From positions 1 to 36,725 of IMG/VR virus record IMGVR_UViG_3300027734_000165: a stretch of DNA of 36,725 nt; one strand, written 5' to 3'. A program made the position numbers and the translations under genes. Shown here in pieces: positions 20,795 to 30,699 of the stretch. The first letter of the stretch is position 1, and each line of letters opens with the position of its first letter. Below the pieces are notes generated by a model. It ran no database searches. It was given only the letters and a program-made list of their open reading frames with translations, and had not been told where the DNA came from. The stretch comes from a virus.

Positions 20795-23460
20795 TGTGTT
20801 AATGGTTGAACAGCGCCACGGGCAGCGCCAGTAGCAAAGTCGTTGGCAGCATCAGCAACCCATTGGATTCCATACTTCCTTCCAGCAGCAATAGCGTCCT
20901 GAATCTTTTGTTGGTCAAATCCTGATGCTTTTGGTTCAATTGCTTTAAAAACCTTAATGGCATCTGATGGGTTCAATAGTAAAGCCTTTAGTTTTTCTTC
21001 TGTTGCATCAGAGGCTTTCTTTGCCCAAAACTTACTCATCAAAGAAGTGATTGCATAAACTGGCCCTGAAACTGGATTGTTAATCCGAGAAATGATCTGC
21101 TCTGGAGGAATGCCAGTTAACTGTTCTACAGGCGTTTTAGGCACTGTTTCACCTCTAAAGGGAACATTAGTCAGGTCTTTATTAAGTCTTTCAGAAAGCA
21201 ATGCAAAGTCTTGAACCTTTTGAGCGTATGTTGGGCCAAATACTCTGTTAAATACAGCGGCTTTGGTGCGATCATTGAGCATATCAATAGGATCACCAGC
21301 CCTAATAATGTCATCAAGCATGAATGAACGGGCGGCATTTACAGCATCTTTGTTAGCACCATACTGTTGCATGAACTTATTTGTAAAGTTCACATCACCA
21401 TACATCTTAGAAACCAACTCTTGTGGGCTTTTAAAGCCACCAGAACTAACTATTTGGTCTCCTGCAACCTTCTTAAAGGCAGCATCTAAACGATTACGCT
21501 CTGCTATTAAGGCAGAAACATTATTTGATGCAGTGCGAAGCTCATCCTCTAAGCCTGGCACTAAAGACACGCCACCTTGATTTTTGGACAGCCACTTATT
21601 AGCAGCCTTTGGGTCTAATACATCATTCTTTAGTGCGGCACGACTAAAACTATCGTAGAACGCATCTCTTGCCACACGAATTCCATCTTCACCTGTTGCT
21701 TTGATAAAGTCATCAACATTGGACTTGTTACCAATAATTGCAGGGGCAATTTGTTCAACAAACTTCTTGCGGTCAACAGCCTTTAATGTCTCAGAATTGA
21801 ATGGCAGACCAACCTTTTGAAAGTAAGAAGCATCAGCATTGCGATAAGCCTGAACAAAATCAGGATCAAGGTTATCAATGTGTCCACCAACACGAGCTTT
21901 TAACTCAGAAAGCAAGCGAATATCAGCAGGCTCACTTGTTTTACGCAATTGTTTATTGATTTCACGCTTCAAAGAATCCAAGTCTTCTACTGTAGCAGCA
22001 GAGAACTTAATGCCACCCTCAGTCATTGGCTTACCTTCTGCGGTCAGAATAGGACTAGGAGCTACTTCAGCAGGACGGAATTTTGCACGAACACGATTGT
22101 AGATTGAAGGGAAAGTTTTAAAGATATCTGATGCTTGCTCACCAGCAACAAAATTATAAATGTCGTCAACAGAACTGGCTGGCAACTCAACATTCTTTTG
22201 CTTGGCAATGTCAAAAGCCTCTGTGTAAAGTGGTTTAACAGACTTCAGTGCTGCATCTTCTTTTGAGGCGACCAAAGACGCAACACGTTGACCAAATACA
22301 TTAGGGTCAAGAGTTGTATCTTTATAAGCATCAGCAATCTGCTCATCAATTGTTCTAGTTCTACGAGCTTGTGATTTTGCTAAATCAATTGGAGAAACAT
22401 TAACACTAACTTTTGATGGATCACCAAATAAACGAATTTGACTATTTGTTAGAGCTTGTTTTGCTTGCTCAAACTGGCTGCCATACTGCGCCCTAAACAC
22501 AGGGTCTTTAGCTGATAAACTTTGAATGAAGTTGTTAATTACAGGATTATCTGCCAACAAAGAACTGATTGGCATTTGTACTGGCTCACCACCAGCAGTC
22601 TTCAAAGAAACATTCTGTTGTGCTTTAGCGGCTTTAGCAAGCGTATCCATAAAAGTCGGATCAGCAGCACCTGCGGCAATAAAAATGTTACTAATTCGAT
22701 TGTCTACATCCTTGAGCAACTCATCTTCAGGAACAGTTCCACGAATCTTTGCCCATTGACTACGAGCAACATCAAAGCCTTTATTAACTACAGGGCCAGA
22801 TTTAAGCAAAGTTCCTAATGTGTAACCACCAGCACCACCACCAACAATACTTCCAACAATTTGACCAGTAGTAGGAGCGCCAAGTTTTTCACCTGCGGCT
22901 GCACCTGCCATGCCACCAGCTTCAGCAGTAGAGCCAATAACACCTTGCTCAGTTGGACGCATTAAGGCTTGACCAAACATACCCATGCGCTTTGTGGCAG
23001 CTAACGGAGGGAATAGATAGCTTTCAGGAGAAGTAATAGCTTCTGCACCTTGACCAAGAATCTTCTGCATACCAGTCTGAGGTTCTACACCAGTAGTTCC
23101 AAGTGCTTGCATTGTTCCTTGATAAACAGGTTGACGACCCGCTAGAAAATTCTCTACAACACCACCAGTAGTAGGTGCTGGAGCAACAGTACCGCCAGAA
23201 GCCTTCATGCCCATAGTTAACGGGTTAATACCAGTGCGTTCTAGCGCAGAGAAGATTAGGTTAGAAAGACCAGAAACAGTGCCAACAGTGCCTGCAAAAC
23301 CCTTCCTTGCAGATTCTGCTAATACAGCGGCAGTAGAGGGCGCTTCAGGCTTTTCGCCAGCCAACATTTTCAAGGCTTGGTCAGAAAGAGCCGCAAGATT
23401 TCCAGTAGAAAGAGCTTCTAATTCTGCATCAGACAAGGCATTAAGGTCTAATTTGCTCAT
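20791..23460 (-). CDS. Large virion protein, putative DNA-ejection protein (889 aa)
   Basis: The N-terminus has short repeats (LNALSDAELEALSTGNLAAL), then a long Ala/Gly-rich region with hydrophobic stretches (GAAAGEKLGAPTTGQIVGS, GGGAGGYTLGTLL). The rest is an extended helical, Gln/Lys/Asp-rich segment. Its length, position after the tail genes, and grouping with the 418- and 678-residue proteins match the internal or ejected proteins of podoviruses. No peptidoglycan hydrolase motif is evident. A passage role for DNA through the host envelope is inferred. It overlaps the upstream gene by four bases. Confidence 0.68.
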   Translation of the reverse strand: MSKLDLNALSDAELEALSTGNLAALSDQALKMLAGEKPEAPSTAAVLAESARKGFAGTVGTVSGLSNLIFSALERTGINPLTMGMKASGGTVAPAPTTGGVVENFLAGRQPVYQGTMQALGTTGVEPQTGMQKILGQGAEAITSPESYLFPPLAATKRMGMFGQALMRPTEQGVIGSTAEAGGMAGAAAGEKLGAPTTGQIVGSIVGGGAGGYTLGTLLKSGPVVNKGFDVARSQWAKIRGTVPEDELLKDVDNRISNIFIAAGAADPTFMDTLAKAAKAQQNVSLKTAGGEPVQMPISSLLADNPVINNFIQSLSAKDPVFRAQYGSQFEQAKQALTNSQIRLFGDPSKVSVNVSPIDLAKSQARRTRTIDEQIADAYKDTTLDPNVFGQRVASLVASKEDAALKSVKPLYTEAFDIAKQKNVELPASSVDDIYNFVAGEQASDIFKTFPSIYNRVRAKFRPAEVAPSPILTAEGKPMTEGGIKFSAATVEDLDSLKREINKQLRKTSEPADIRLLSELKARVGGHIDNLDPDFVQAYRNADASYFQKVGLPFNSETLKAVDRKKFVEQIAPAIIGNKSNVDDFIKATGEDGIRVARDAFYDSFSRAALKNDVLDPKAANKWLSKNQGGVSLVPGLEDELRTASNNVSALIAERNRLDAAFKKVAGDQIVSSGGFKSPQELVSKMYGDVNFTNKFMQQYGANKDAVNAARSFMLDDIIRAGDPIDMLNDRTKAAVFNRVFGPTYAQKVQDFALLSERLNKDLTNVPFRGETVPKTPVEQLTGIPPEQIISRINNPVSGPVYAITSLMSKFWAKKASDATEEKLKALLLNPSDAIKVFKAIEPKASGFDQQKIQDAIAAGRKYGIQWVADAANDFATGAARGAVQPLTQ

Positions 23461-24713
23461 TTTTTACCTTCTTGGCGTTGTTTTAACAAAGCACGAGCTT
23501 GTGCGGCTAAATCACCACTTATTACTGGCGCTTGCTGACCAGAAAATTCTGGAAAATTAAGCGCTTGGTCAACTCTTGCTTTATCGTACATTGGATTGCT
23601 ATAAGCCATCTTACGTTGAGCCTCAATTTCAGCAAGAGCTTTATCTGTGGAAACCTTCTTAATAGCAATAAGTGTTTTCTTCATCTTTTCTTGTGTATCA
23701 AGAGTAGGCGTAGAAGTAAACAAAGTAGCTAAATAGTCAGCAGTTCCACCAATCAATGCAGGATCAGCACCAGCAGCTTTCAGTTCTTTTTGACTCAAAT
23801 CTCCTGCGCCTGAAATAGCCCTAGCAAACTGTGTTTGTGCGGCTCGATACGATGCAAAATTACCTGTGTTGATTGAATCTTGAATGTTAGTCAACGCATT
23901 ATCTGCCGCAAATACTGCTTTTGATTGTGGTTCAACAGTACGTTGAATACTTGCTCTAAATGCAGGAATATCAGCCAAGGCTTTATCACCAGGCAGAACA
24001 TTTGTAATCGTAGTTCCTTTTGCCTCAGCCTTTGCTTTAATTATTGCTTGTACTTGTGCTAATTGTGGAGAACCTTCAGGTAATGTTGAGGCATATTCCT
24101 GAAGTTTTTGAATTTCAGTTTTTGTTTCTGCCTTATCGCCCTTAGTTGTTAATCGTCTTAACTCTGTCAAACGAGTATTCAATAAATTCTTTGCACGAGT
24201 ACGCTCTGGGTCTGCTGATAAACCTTCAATTTGAGCAAGTGCATCTTCTAAAGTAGCAATCTCATTGGAAATCTGAATGTCAGCAGGAACTGCTTGCTGG
24301 CGTTCACGAGTAGCTTGAGCCTCAGACGCTAATGCGGCTGCTTGTCTTTGTTTGGTTTGTGCAAGTACATTTTCTGCATTACGAGCGTAGTCAGTAAGAG
24401 CAAAAGCACCTTGTTGGTCACCAATCTGTGCCAACATCTGAGCGCCTTTTAATAAAGATGCAGGGTTAGATTGGTCAAGTTGACCAATAATTGATTGACG
24501 AGCGCTAATAAGTTTCATCTGTGGGTCTTCTACACCCATCAAGCCCGCAATACCACGACCTAATTGACCAACACTAGCTTGTAAACCAGCACGAGCCGCA
24601 TCAGCAGGCGATAACTGAGCCATTTTATAGCCTTGAGCTAAGTCTTGTTGATAACGCTGTTGTTGCAACGCTTCTGGCGTAATGCCAAATAATCCACCTA
24701 CGATTTCAGCCAT
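23457..24713 (-). CDS. Virion protein, putative ejection protein (418 aa)
   Basis: The product begins MAEIVGGLFGITPEALQQQR and is almost entirely helical and rich in Ala, Gln and Lys, with long probable coiled coils (NVLAQTKQRQAAALASEAQA and a region near residues 140-220). It ends ALLKQRQEGKK. No enzyme motif is seen. It is the middle of three large proteins between tail fibres and lysis genes, the usual position of internal core proteins in podoviruses. Overlap with the 889-residue gene by four bases suggests matched expression. Confidence 0.68.
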   Translation of the reverse strand: MAEIVGGLFGITPEALQQQRYQQDLAQGYKMAQLSPADAARAGLQASVGQLGRGIAGLMGVEDPQMKLISARQSIIGQLDQSNPASLLKGAQMLAQIGDQQGAFALTDYARNAENVLAQTKQRQAAALASEAQATRERQQAVPADIQISNEIATLEDALAQIEGLSADPERTRAKNLLNTRLTELRRLTTKGDKAETKTEIQKLQEYASTLPEGSPQLAQVQAIIKAKAEAKGTTITNVLPGDKALADIPAFRASIQRTVEPQSKAVFAADNALTNIQDSINTGNFASYRAAQTQFARAISGAGDLSQKELKAAGADPALIGGTADYLATLFTSTPTLDTQEKMKKTLIAIKKVSTDKALAEIEAQRKMAYSNPMYDKARVDQALNFPEFSGQQAPVISGDLAAQARALLKQRQEGKK

Positions 24714-24724
24714 TTTGTTGCTCC

Positions 24725-26761
24725 TTAAGTCCAGTAACCAGGGTCTGCATATATACCAGTTTGTAACGGATTTCCTGATGGGTATAACGAACGATCAATA
24801 AAACCACCAGGCGATACGGCACTTGAAACAACCTGTCCAAGCATTGAATTAGGATTTCCTGCCGCAGTCAATAATCCCGCATAAGGATTGTAAGTAGCAG
24901 CATTACCAGTTAAAAGATTGCCAGCCGCCTGAGAACCCAATACACCTAAACGACCCGCATTAGCACCAGCAGCAGCCGACTGTTGACCAAGTTGAGCGCC
25001 TAGCATCAATGGTTGTTGAGCCGCAGTCTCCAAGCCTTGTACTTGTCCCAAAGCAGTTGTATAAGGGGTATACGCTTGTTGCTGACCACCATAGTAGTTA
25101 CCCATTGCTGTAGCGCCTTGACCAAGCAAATTCGCACCAAACAAGACGTTCTGCTGACCATATTGTTGAGCATTAACACCCAACTGAGCCTCTTGTTGCG
25201 CTCTAGCGTTATACAAAGCCTGTAACTCTGGTGTAGTAGCGCCTAATGTGCCACCCTGAGCTACAGAAACACCCTGACGACCTTGTTGATAAAGTTTGTT
25301 TTGCAGATTAGCAAGTTCTACTTCACGACTAGGTTGCAACAGAGACATCTGCTGATTGAGATAGTTCTGAGCTACTTCTTGTGGTGATTGTGCAATATAT
25401 TGATTACCCAACTTGAACAAGCCTTGTGCGCCTGTTTGAAGAGGAGCAAACTGTTGTTGAGCGCCTTCAGCTTGTTGTAGACCTGACTCAGCCAATCTAA
25501 CCAAGCGATCTTGAGCATTCTTAGCTTCTGGAGATAACTCATAACCCGCAGAAGTCATTTGACCAGTTACAGGATCATAGGTGTACTGTGATGTACCAAA
25601 ACGAGTCGTCATTCCAACAGGACGGAATTGAGAAGCCGTTACACCTGCTTGAGTTGCTCTTGTTAAATCAGCCGCAGCCTTTTCAGCAGCCGCCTTAGAC
25701 GTTTGGCTTTGCAATAAATTACCAGCAGCACCAGTTACACCAGAAATAACATCAGGAGTTAATAGACCTTTAACTGCCGTTGGAATCAGTGATGAAACTG
25801 CTGAAGTTACTATAGGAGGAACAACTGGCGGTACAACAGGAGGTACAACAGGTACAACTGGTGGCACTACTGGAGGTATTCCCGTAGGAGGTACTACAGG
25901 AGGTACTGTAGGTGGCACTACAGGAGGTACTGTTGGCGGAACTACAGGCGGTACTGTTGGTGGCACTGTAGAAGATATTGCACTAGATAACAAACCTGCA
26001 CCTGTCGCACCAGCCGCAGCTACTTCAGCAGCAGTAGCGCCAGCTTCAATAAGAGCCAGTTGAGCAGGAGTAAAGGCGGCAGTTCCACCAGCAATTCCAG
26101 CATTAGCTAAATCAAAAGCACCACCAGAGCCAGCAAATTCTAAGCCTGTTCCTGTTGCACCTGTTGCACCACCTAACAATCCATCAAATCCACCCAATCC
26201 GTAAACAGCACCAGCAACAGCCGCAAGTTTAAGAATGTCTTTTCCTAAAGTGCTAGAAGATGCACCTTGCGTAAAAAATACTGGCTTACCTTGAGCATCA
26301 AACTCAACGCCAAAACCAGTATTTCCCTTACCTTCGTAAGAGCCTGACCAAAGATTACCCTTTGTACGCTCACCATAGCCAGAGATTAACTTTTCACCAG
26401 TCATTTGATTGATGATGCCGTCTTTTCCTTGACCAACTTGAGCAATATCACTTACACCACTTTTAGCAAGCTCATCTGCCATATATAAGGCAGCTTTTTC
26501 AGGAGGTAAACCACCTGTCCACTTTTCAGTAGTGTTTTGTGCAAGTATTTGACTAGCTAATTTGTTAACATTCTCAGATGTATATACATTTGGCGCTGCT
26601 TCTGCATATCTTGCTTGTATTTGAGCAGGATCAGCACCTACAGCTTGAGCCAGTTGCGCTGGTGTAACGCTAAACTCTTGCATAGTAGCCGCAATCTGTG
26701 CATCACTTAGACCAGGATTGGCTAACAAGTAGTCAATGATTTGTTGATTAGTTACTGCCAT
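24725..26761 (-). CDS. Virion protein with polyproline repeat tract (678 aa)
   Basis: The N-terminal helical bundle region begins MAVTNQQIIDYLLANPGLSD and is followed by an Ala/Gly-rich region. Between about residues 265 and 320 lies a tract of PPTVPPVV and PPVVPPVV units. The C-terminal half is Gln/Ala-rich helical (YNARAQQEAQLGVNAQQYGQ). The tract is encoded by imperfect short DNA repeats at about 25810-25970. Grouping with the 418- and 889-residue proteins suggests an internal or ejected virion protein; the polyproline segment could be a rigid spacer. No catalytic motif is seen. Confidence 0.68.
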   Translation of the reverse strand: MAVTNQQIIDYLLANPGLSDAQIAATMQEFSVTPAQLAQAVGADPAQIQARYAEAAPNVYTSENVNKLASQILAQNTTEKWTGGLPPEKAALYMADELAKSGVSDIAQVGQGKDGIINQMTGEKLISGYGERTKGNLWSGSYEGKGNTGFGVEFDAQGKPVFFTQGASSSTLGKDILKLAAVAGAVYGLGGFDGLLGGATGATGTGLEFAGSGGAFDLANAGIAGGTAAFTPAQLALIEAGATAAEVAAAGATGAGLLSSAISSTVPPTVPPVVPPTVPPVVPPTVPPVVPPTGIPPVVPPVVPVVPPVVPPVVPPIVTSAVSSLIPTAVKGLLTPDVISGVTGAAGNLLQSQTSKAAAEKAAADLTRATQAGVTASQFRPVGMTTRFGTSQYTYDPVTGQMTSAGYELSPEAKNAQDRLVRLAESGLQQAEGAQQQFAPLQTGAQGLFKLGNQYIAQSPQEVAQNYLNQQMSLLQPSREVELANLQNKLYQQGRQGVSVAQGGTLGATTPELQALYNARAQQEAQLGVNAQQYGQQNVLFGANLLGQGATAMGNYYGGQQQAYTPYTTALGQVQGLETAAQQPLMLGAQLGQQSAAAGANAGRLGVLGSQAAGNLLTGNAATYNPYAGLLTAAGNPNSMLGQVVSSAVSPGGFIDRSLYPSGNPLQTGIYADPGYWT

Positions 26762-26770
26762 GATTTTTCC

Positions 26771-27586
26771 TTACAAATTACCTGTATTTGTTGATGGGAA
26801 TGCACGAGTTATTCCAGAATTGCCAGCCCAAATAATTCTTACTGCGCCATTAGCACCATTGCCTGATCCACCAGCACCACCACCATATATTGCACCTGCA
26901 CGAAGTATTGATCCACCTGAACCACCACTACCACCTTGGCCTTGTGTTCCACTACCAGCCGCGCCACTACTTCCTTGACCTAGTACGCCAACACCACCAC
27001 CACCTAAGCCACCAGTTCCTGCATAAAATCCACCACCACCACCAGCTCCACCAGTGCCACTGTTAGCATTATTATTGCTACCTTCGCTTCCACTACCTCC
27101 AGTGCCAGAGTAACCTCCTGCACCACCACCGCCTCCAGAGCCAGAATCTCCAAAACCGCTTGTGTTTCCACCATAGCCACCAGCGCCTCCTGTGCCTGTT
27201 GTGACAGTACCGCCAGCACCACCTTGAAGTCCATTAGCACCACTGCCACCACCAGCAACTACTGTTGATCCAAAAGAGCTAGAACCACCATTGCTTGCAG
27301 TTGTAGAGCCACTTGCTCCTCCTGCACCAACAGTAACTGTGTAAGATGTACCAGGCATTACTGAGATGTTGTTAACATATGCTAAAGCACCACCACCTCC
27401 ACCATAATCTAAGGACTCACCGCCATAAGGATAGGTATTACCTCCACCTCCACCACCAACACAAACAACTGAAACAGATGTAACTCCTAATGGGCATACC
27501 CATGTATTAGCACCAGTTGTTGTGAATAATTGTTGACCAGCGCCAACCATCCCACCAGTTAGAAATATGTTAATAGCGGCAAACAT
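26771..27586 (-). CDS. Glycine-rich tail fibre or adhesin tip (271 aa)
   Basis: The ATG at 27586 overlaps the upstream stop by one base (TAATG) and is preferred over a start 36 bases earlier. After MFAAINIFLTGGMVGAGQ comes the fibre-type opening FTTTGANTWVCPLGVTSVSV. A long glycine-rich region (GGGGGG, GGGGGAGGYSGTGG and similar) follows and ends VRIIWAGNSG. Glycine-rich tips of this kind form adhesins in phages such as S16 (polyglycine helices) and are frequent in fibre proteins with this VxSVxVVxVGGGG pattern. A receptor-binding role is likely. Confidence 0.8.
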   Translation of the reverse strand: MFAAINIFLTGGMVGAGQQLFTTTGANTWVCPLGVTSVSVVCVGGGGGGNTYPYGGESLDYGGGGGALAYVNNISVMPGTSYTVTVGAGGASGSTTASNGGSSSFGSTVVAGGGSGANGLQGGAGGTVTTGTGGAGGYGGNTSGFGDSGSGGGGGAGGYSGTGGSGSEGSNNNANSGTGGAGGGGGFYAGTGGLGGGGVGVLGQGSSGAAGSGTQGQGGSGGSGGSILRAGAIYGGGAGGSGNGANGAVRIIWAGNSGITRAFPSTNTGNL

Positions 27587-28164
27587 TATGGTGTATATCC
27601 TTGAGAAGCACTGCCGTACCAATTTGTTCCATCAGCGACAAATGAAAAGATGTCCATTTTCCCCGCTGTAGCAGTTACTGTTGGCGCTCCATTGATGTTC
27701 CATTTAACACCTGTAAAAGTTGCTGTTCCATTGCCAGTAGAAGCCGCTTGTTTGAGTAACAATACAAAAGATTTACCAGCAGTTGCTGTAGGCATCGTAA
27801 ATGTGCAAGCTGTTGAAGCAGTTAATGTTGCTGTTTGAACAGTGCCACTTGTTAGGCTAATTGTGTTCGCTGTTGTGACAGTACCAATTGCGACAACAGT
27901 CTCAACATAATTTGTAATAGTTGGATTAGTTAATGTCTTATTTGTCAATGTCTGAGTATCTGTATCTCCAACAGCAACACCACTTGGAGCAGTCTTTGTT
28001 GCCCAAGTTGCTAGATCAGAGTCATAGTCTTGCTTAGTCGCAATAGCAGTGGCAATGTTATTGAACTCAGTGTCAATCTCAGTACCCTTAACAATCTTTA
28101 AAGGATTGCCAGAAGAAAGATTATCTTTACTGGCAAAGTTAGTGGTCTTGGTGTAATCACTCAT
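27586..28164 (-). CDS. Tail fibre protein (192 aa)
   Basis: The N-terminus (TNFASKDNLSSGNPLKIVKG, then TEIDTEFNNIATAI) is a conserved fibre start that I know from many podovirus tail fibres. The middle carries repeated Thr-rich strands (TLTNKTLTNPTI) and the end a beta domain (GKSFVLLLKQAASTGNGTAT to DGTNWYGSASQGYTP). It is coupled to the glycine-rich gene by TAATG and to the preceding tail protein by ATGA. It probably anchors the fibre whose tip is the next gene; that pairing is inference. Confidence 0.82.
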   Translation of the reverse strand: MSDYTKTTNFASKDNLSSGNPLKIVKGTEIDTEFNNIATAIATKQDYDSDLATWATKTAPSGVAVGDTDTQTLTNKTLTNPTITNYVETVVAIGTVTTANTISLTSGTVQTATLTASTACTFTMPTATAGKSFVLLLKQAASTGNGTATFTGVKWNINGAPTVTATAGKMDIFSFVADGTNWYGSASQGYTP

Positions 28165-29717
28165 GATAATTTCCCGTTCTTGGCTTGAATTTCAATCTTT
28201 TGAATAGACAGTTGTGAACCATTGATGTCAGATTCATAGCCAGTCTGAACAACCTTACCTGTTCCACTAGCAGACACTTTTAATGTGTTCAAAGCAACAC
28301 CATCAGAATACTGTGCAATGACAGTAGCATTAGCACCATATTCAGCAATGCCATACTCAGATACACCTTGAACTGGAATGACAGCAGCAGCACTTTGGTA
28401 GTTAGACCTAAAATCAAAGCCCCATTTGATAAATAAGTCTTGATTAGTGCCACCAATCACTACAACTGAAATCTTCTTCAGAATAGATGTTTGATTGACA
28501 TTACCAAGGTCTGCATGATTCGTGTAATACTGAAAACGATAAGCAGTTGCATCATCGCTATATCCAGTGTAGTTACCAATGTAACCATTCTTACCAATAT
28601 ACAAAGCACCACTTCTCAATGAATACAAAGCAGTAGGCGTAATGGAGTCCCATGTTGTCACACGAGATGATCCATCTTGCAAGATAACTTTAGTGTCAAA
28701 ACAATACACAGATTTATTCTGTGGCATCGTTAAAAGATAGAAACCTTCAAGTTCTGAATAAACAGACTTAATGCTTGTCAATGTCTGTAAAGAAACATCA
28801 CCCATCAAATCATTGCGAACATTCTTAGACAAATCTCTCTCAGGAGATGACTTCTCTTGAATAGTCCTCATCAGCGAACGAACACCAGAGTTAGACAAGA
28901 AAATCACATCAGAACTGGTAGTCTGAACACTGTCTCTTGCTAAACAACCAATACCGCCTACAGTGTCAGAAATAGACATCGTAGCTGGAGTAGTCGCACC
29001 CTGATAAACAAGAATTTGTCGTTTACCAAAGATAAACAAAAATCCATTGTGAGCAGCCAAAGCCTGAACTTCATCAGCACCATTAGGCCAAACACGAGTT
29101 GTATCCAATGAGCCAGTAGTGCCACCAGACCACACATGACCAGCAATCAAATCAGAGAAACTAACAGTTACTTTGTCTGTAGAGCTACTTGCAACCCACA
29201 AACGACCATAAGCAGAAATAGCGATATTTCCACTAGGAACAGTACCGACATAGCCTGTTTTCTCAGATACTCTGCGATAAGTGGTTGTGCTTACAGCAGG
29301 GTCATATATCAATGGATCGTGTGCATTCTGAAAGAAATAGGTAATGCCATTCAAAGAAGCGCATTGCCAATTGCTTGCAGTAATCGTTGGAGCAGAACCA
29401 CCTCCCCCATAGGTCAACTCAACGACAGAAGTGCCACTAAGTTTGAATATCTTGTTATTGCCAGCAAATAGAACTGTCATAGTTCCATCGTTCTGAACTA
29501 ACTCATGGATCACACCAACATCATTAGCACCTAAGTTACCAGATGATGCGTTAACCTTTGACCAACCTTTACGAGCGCCAATTCGACCATATTGGTCAAT
29601 CACACAGTTATTAGCAACCAAAGCATAGCCAGACGCTAAATCAAGCGGTGAGTCTTGCGTATTGAGGCCATAAAAGCCTGGTGCGCTAATACTGAAGGTT
29701 TGTATTGCTTGAGACAT
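28161..29717 (-). CDS. Large tail/virion structural protein (518 aa)
   Basis: The product begins MSQAIQTFSISAPGFYGLNT, then QDSPLDLASGYALVANNCVI and DQYGRIGARKGWSKVNA. It is beta-rich throughout, with repeated aromatic segments suggesting a propeller-like fold. This N-terminal pattern is typical of tail-stabilisation or tail-nozzle-type proteins in podovirus genomes, next to the adaptor. It overlaps the adaptor gene by one base. No enzymatic motif is seen. A role in closing the tail or carrying fibres is inferred. Confidence 0.76.
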   Translation of the reverse strand: MSQAIQTFSISAPGFYGLNTQDSPLDLASGYALVANNCVIDQYGRIGARKGWSKVNASSGNLGANDVGVIHELVQNDGTMTVLFAGNNKIFKLSGTSVVELTYGGGGSAPTITASNWQCASLNGITYFFQNAHDPLIYDPAVSTTTYRRVSEKTGYVGTVPSGNIAISAYGRLWVASSSTDKVTVSFSDLIAGHVWSGGTTGSLDTTRVWPNGADEVQALAAHNGFLFIFGKRQILVYQGATTPATMSISDTVGGIGCLARDSVQTTSSDVIFLSNSGVRSLMRTIQEKSSPERDLSKNVRNDLMGDVSLQTLTSIKSVYSELEGFYLLTMPQNKSVYCFDTKVILQDGSSRVTTWDSITPTALYSLRSGALYIGKNGYIGNYTGYSDDATAYRFQYYTNHADLGNVNQTSILKKISVVVIGGTNQDLFIKWGFDFRSNYQSAAAVIPVQGVSEYGIAEYGANATVIAQYSDGVALNTLKVSASGTGKVVQTGYESDINGSQLSIQKIEIQAKNGKLS

Positions 29718-30367
29718 TAGACAGCCTCAAATGAACCAAACTCAGGATAACGTGTAGCTTCCATAGCAATGTAGTCAGAAAGCATTGACTTGTATAACTG
29801 ATAAGCCTCTGAAGATGACAATCCACCATCCTCACCACGCTCAACCAATGCACGAGCATAGGCATTCTGAACAACCAACTCAGATGGCATAAGAATAACA
29901 GTAGAGTCAGCAGTTAATGGTGCTTGAGGAACAATCAAACTAAACTTGAGAGTTGATGCACCGCTAGGCACTGGGAATAAACTAACTTTTGTGTCGTAAC
30001 TAGCATCTACGCCATCAAAGCAATAATACAAAGGTACACCACTAGAAATAGTGCCAAAGTTCAAATAACGATTCATGTTTGCAAACGGGATGTTTGTCAT
30101 GGTTGTGTTATTTGTGTCATTGATGACATCTTGAACTCGAAACTTCTGACCTGCTCCAGTTAGAGAGTAAGAATAAGTGCCAGCAGTAGTTGTAACCACT
30201 ACTGTAGTACCTAAAACATTCCACTCATAAGAGTCTTCAACAGCACGTTTAGCATCATTGACAAATTTGCCAATCAAAGAGGAATAGCTTGTTTCTGTAA
30301 CAGTAGAAACCTCTGTCTCACGCAAACGCACAAGGACATCGTTAACAGCTTGAAGATATGTAGTCAT
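29717..30367 (-). CDS. Head-tail adaptor / tail tubular A-like protein (216 aa)
   Basis: The helical N-terminus (MTTYLQAVNDVLVRLRETEV, then VNDAKRAVEDSYEWNVL) and beta middle (TTVVVTTTAGTYSYSLTG, FPVPSGASTLKFSLIVPQAP) and final helices (VQNAYARALVERGEDGG) match the head-tail adaptor type related to T7 gp11 and P22 gp4-like proteins. It probably forms the ring between portal and tail nozzle. Four-base overlap with the upstream gene and one-base overlap with the 518-residue tail gene fit coordinated assembly. Confidence 0.8.
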   Translation of the reverse strand: MTTYLQAVNDVLVRLRETEVSTVTETSYSSLIGKFVNDAKRAVEDSYEWNVLGTTVVVTTTAGTYSYSLTGAGQKFRVQDVINDTNNTTMTNIPFANMNRYLNFGTISSGVPLYYCFDGVDASYDTKVSLFPVPSGASTLKFSLIVPQAPLTADSTVILMPSELVVQNAYARALVERGEDGGLSSSEAYQLYKSMLSDYIAMEATRYPEFGSFEAV

Positions 30368-30699
30368 GCTCTTGTTAGTCCTATTTGTTCAAAAGTAGCA
30401 AGTACAGACATTGTTGAACCAGCTTCTGATGTAGCGGTCAAATAATCGCCTTCTTCCATCACAAAATACTGTGCGTCTGAGATAAGCGTTAATGTTGTTC
30501 TTGCTGATAAAACCTGCTCACTGACAATCAAAGTTGTCGTAGCAGCACTTGCGTCATACCAACTAAATGAAATATGCTTGCTTGGAGATGTGTTGCAAGC
30601 GTGAATGAGTACACATTTTGCATAATAGCCAGTCGGCACTGTATACAGCGTAGTAGCCGTATTAGCAGTTAAATTTTTACTGACTGATATTGGTCTCAT
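30364..30699 (-). CDS. Small virion protein (111 aa)
   Basis: The product begins MRPISVSKNLTANTATTLYT and is beta-rich (YYAKCVLIHACNTSPSKHIS, EEGDYLTATSEAGSTMSVLA). This is typical of small decoration or closure proteins between head and adaptor genes. It has four-base overlaps on both sides. No family is named with confidence. A virion role is inferred from composition and place. Confidence 0.75.
   Translation of the reverse strand: MRPISVSKNLTANTATTLYTVPTGYYAKCVLIHACNTSPSKHISFSWYDASAATTTLIVSEQVLSARTTLTLISDAQYFVMEEGDYLTATSEAGSTMSVLATFEQIGLTRA

Noticed and set aside
26760-26978. Plus-strand frame opposite the glycine-rich fibre gene
   Set aside because: Its Pro/Ala-rich product is the antisense of Gly-rich codons and has no independent support.
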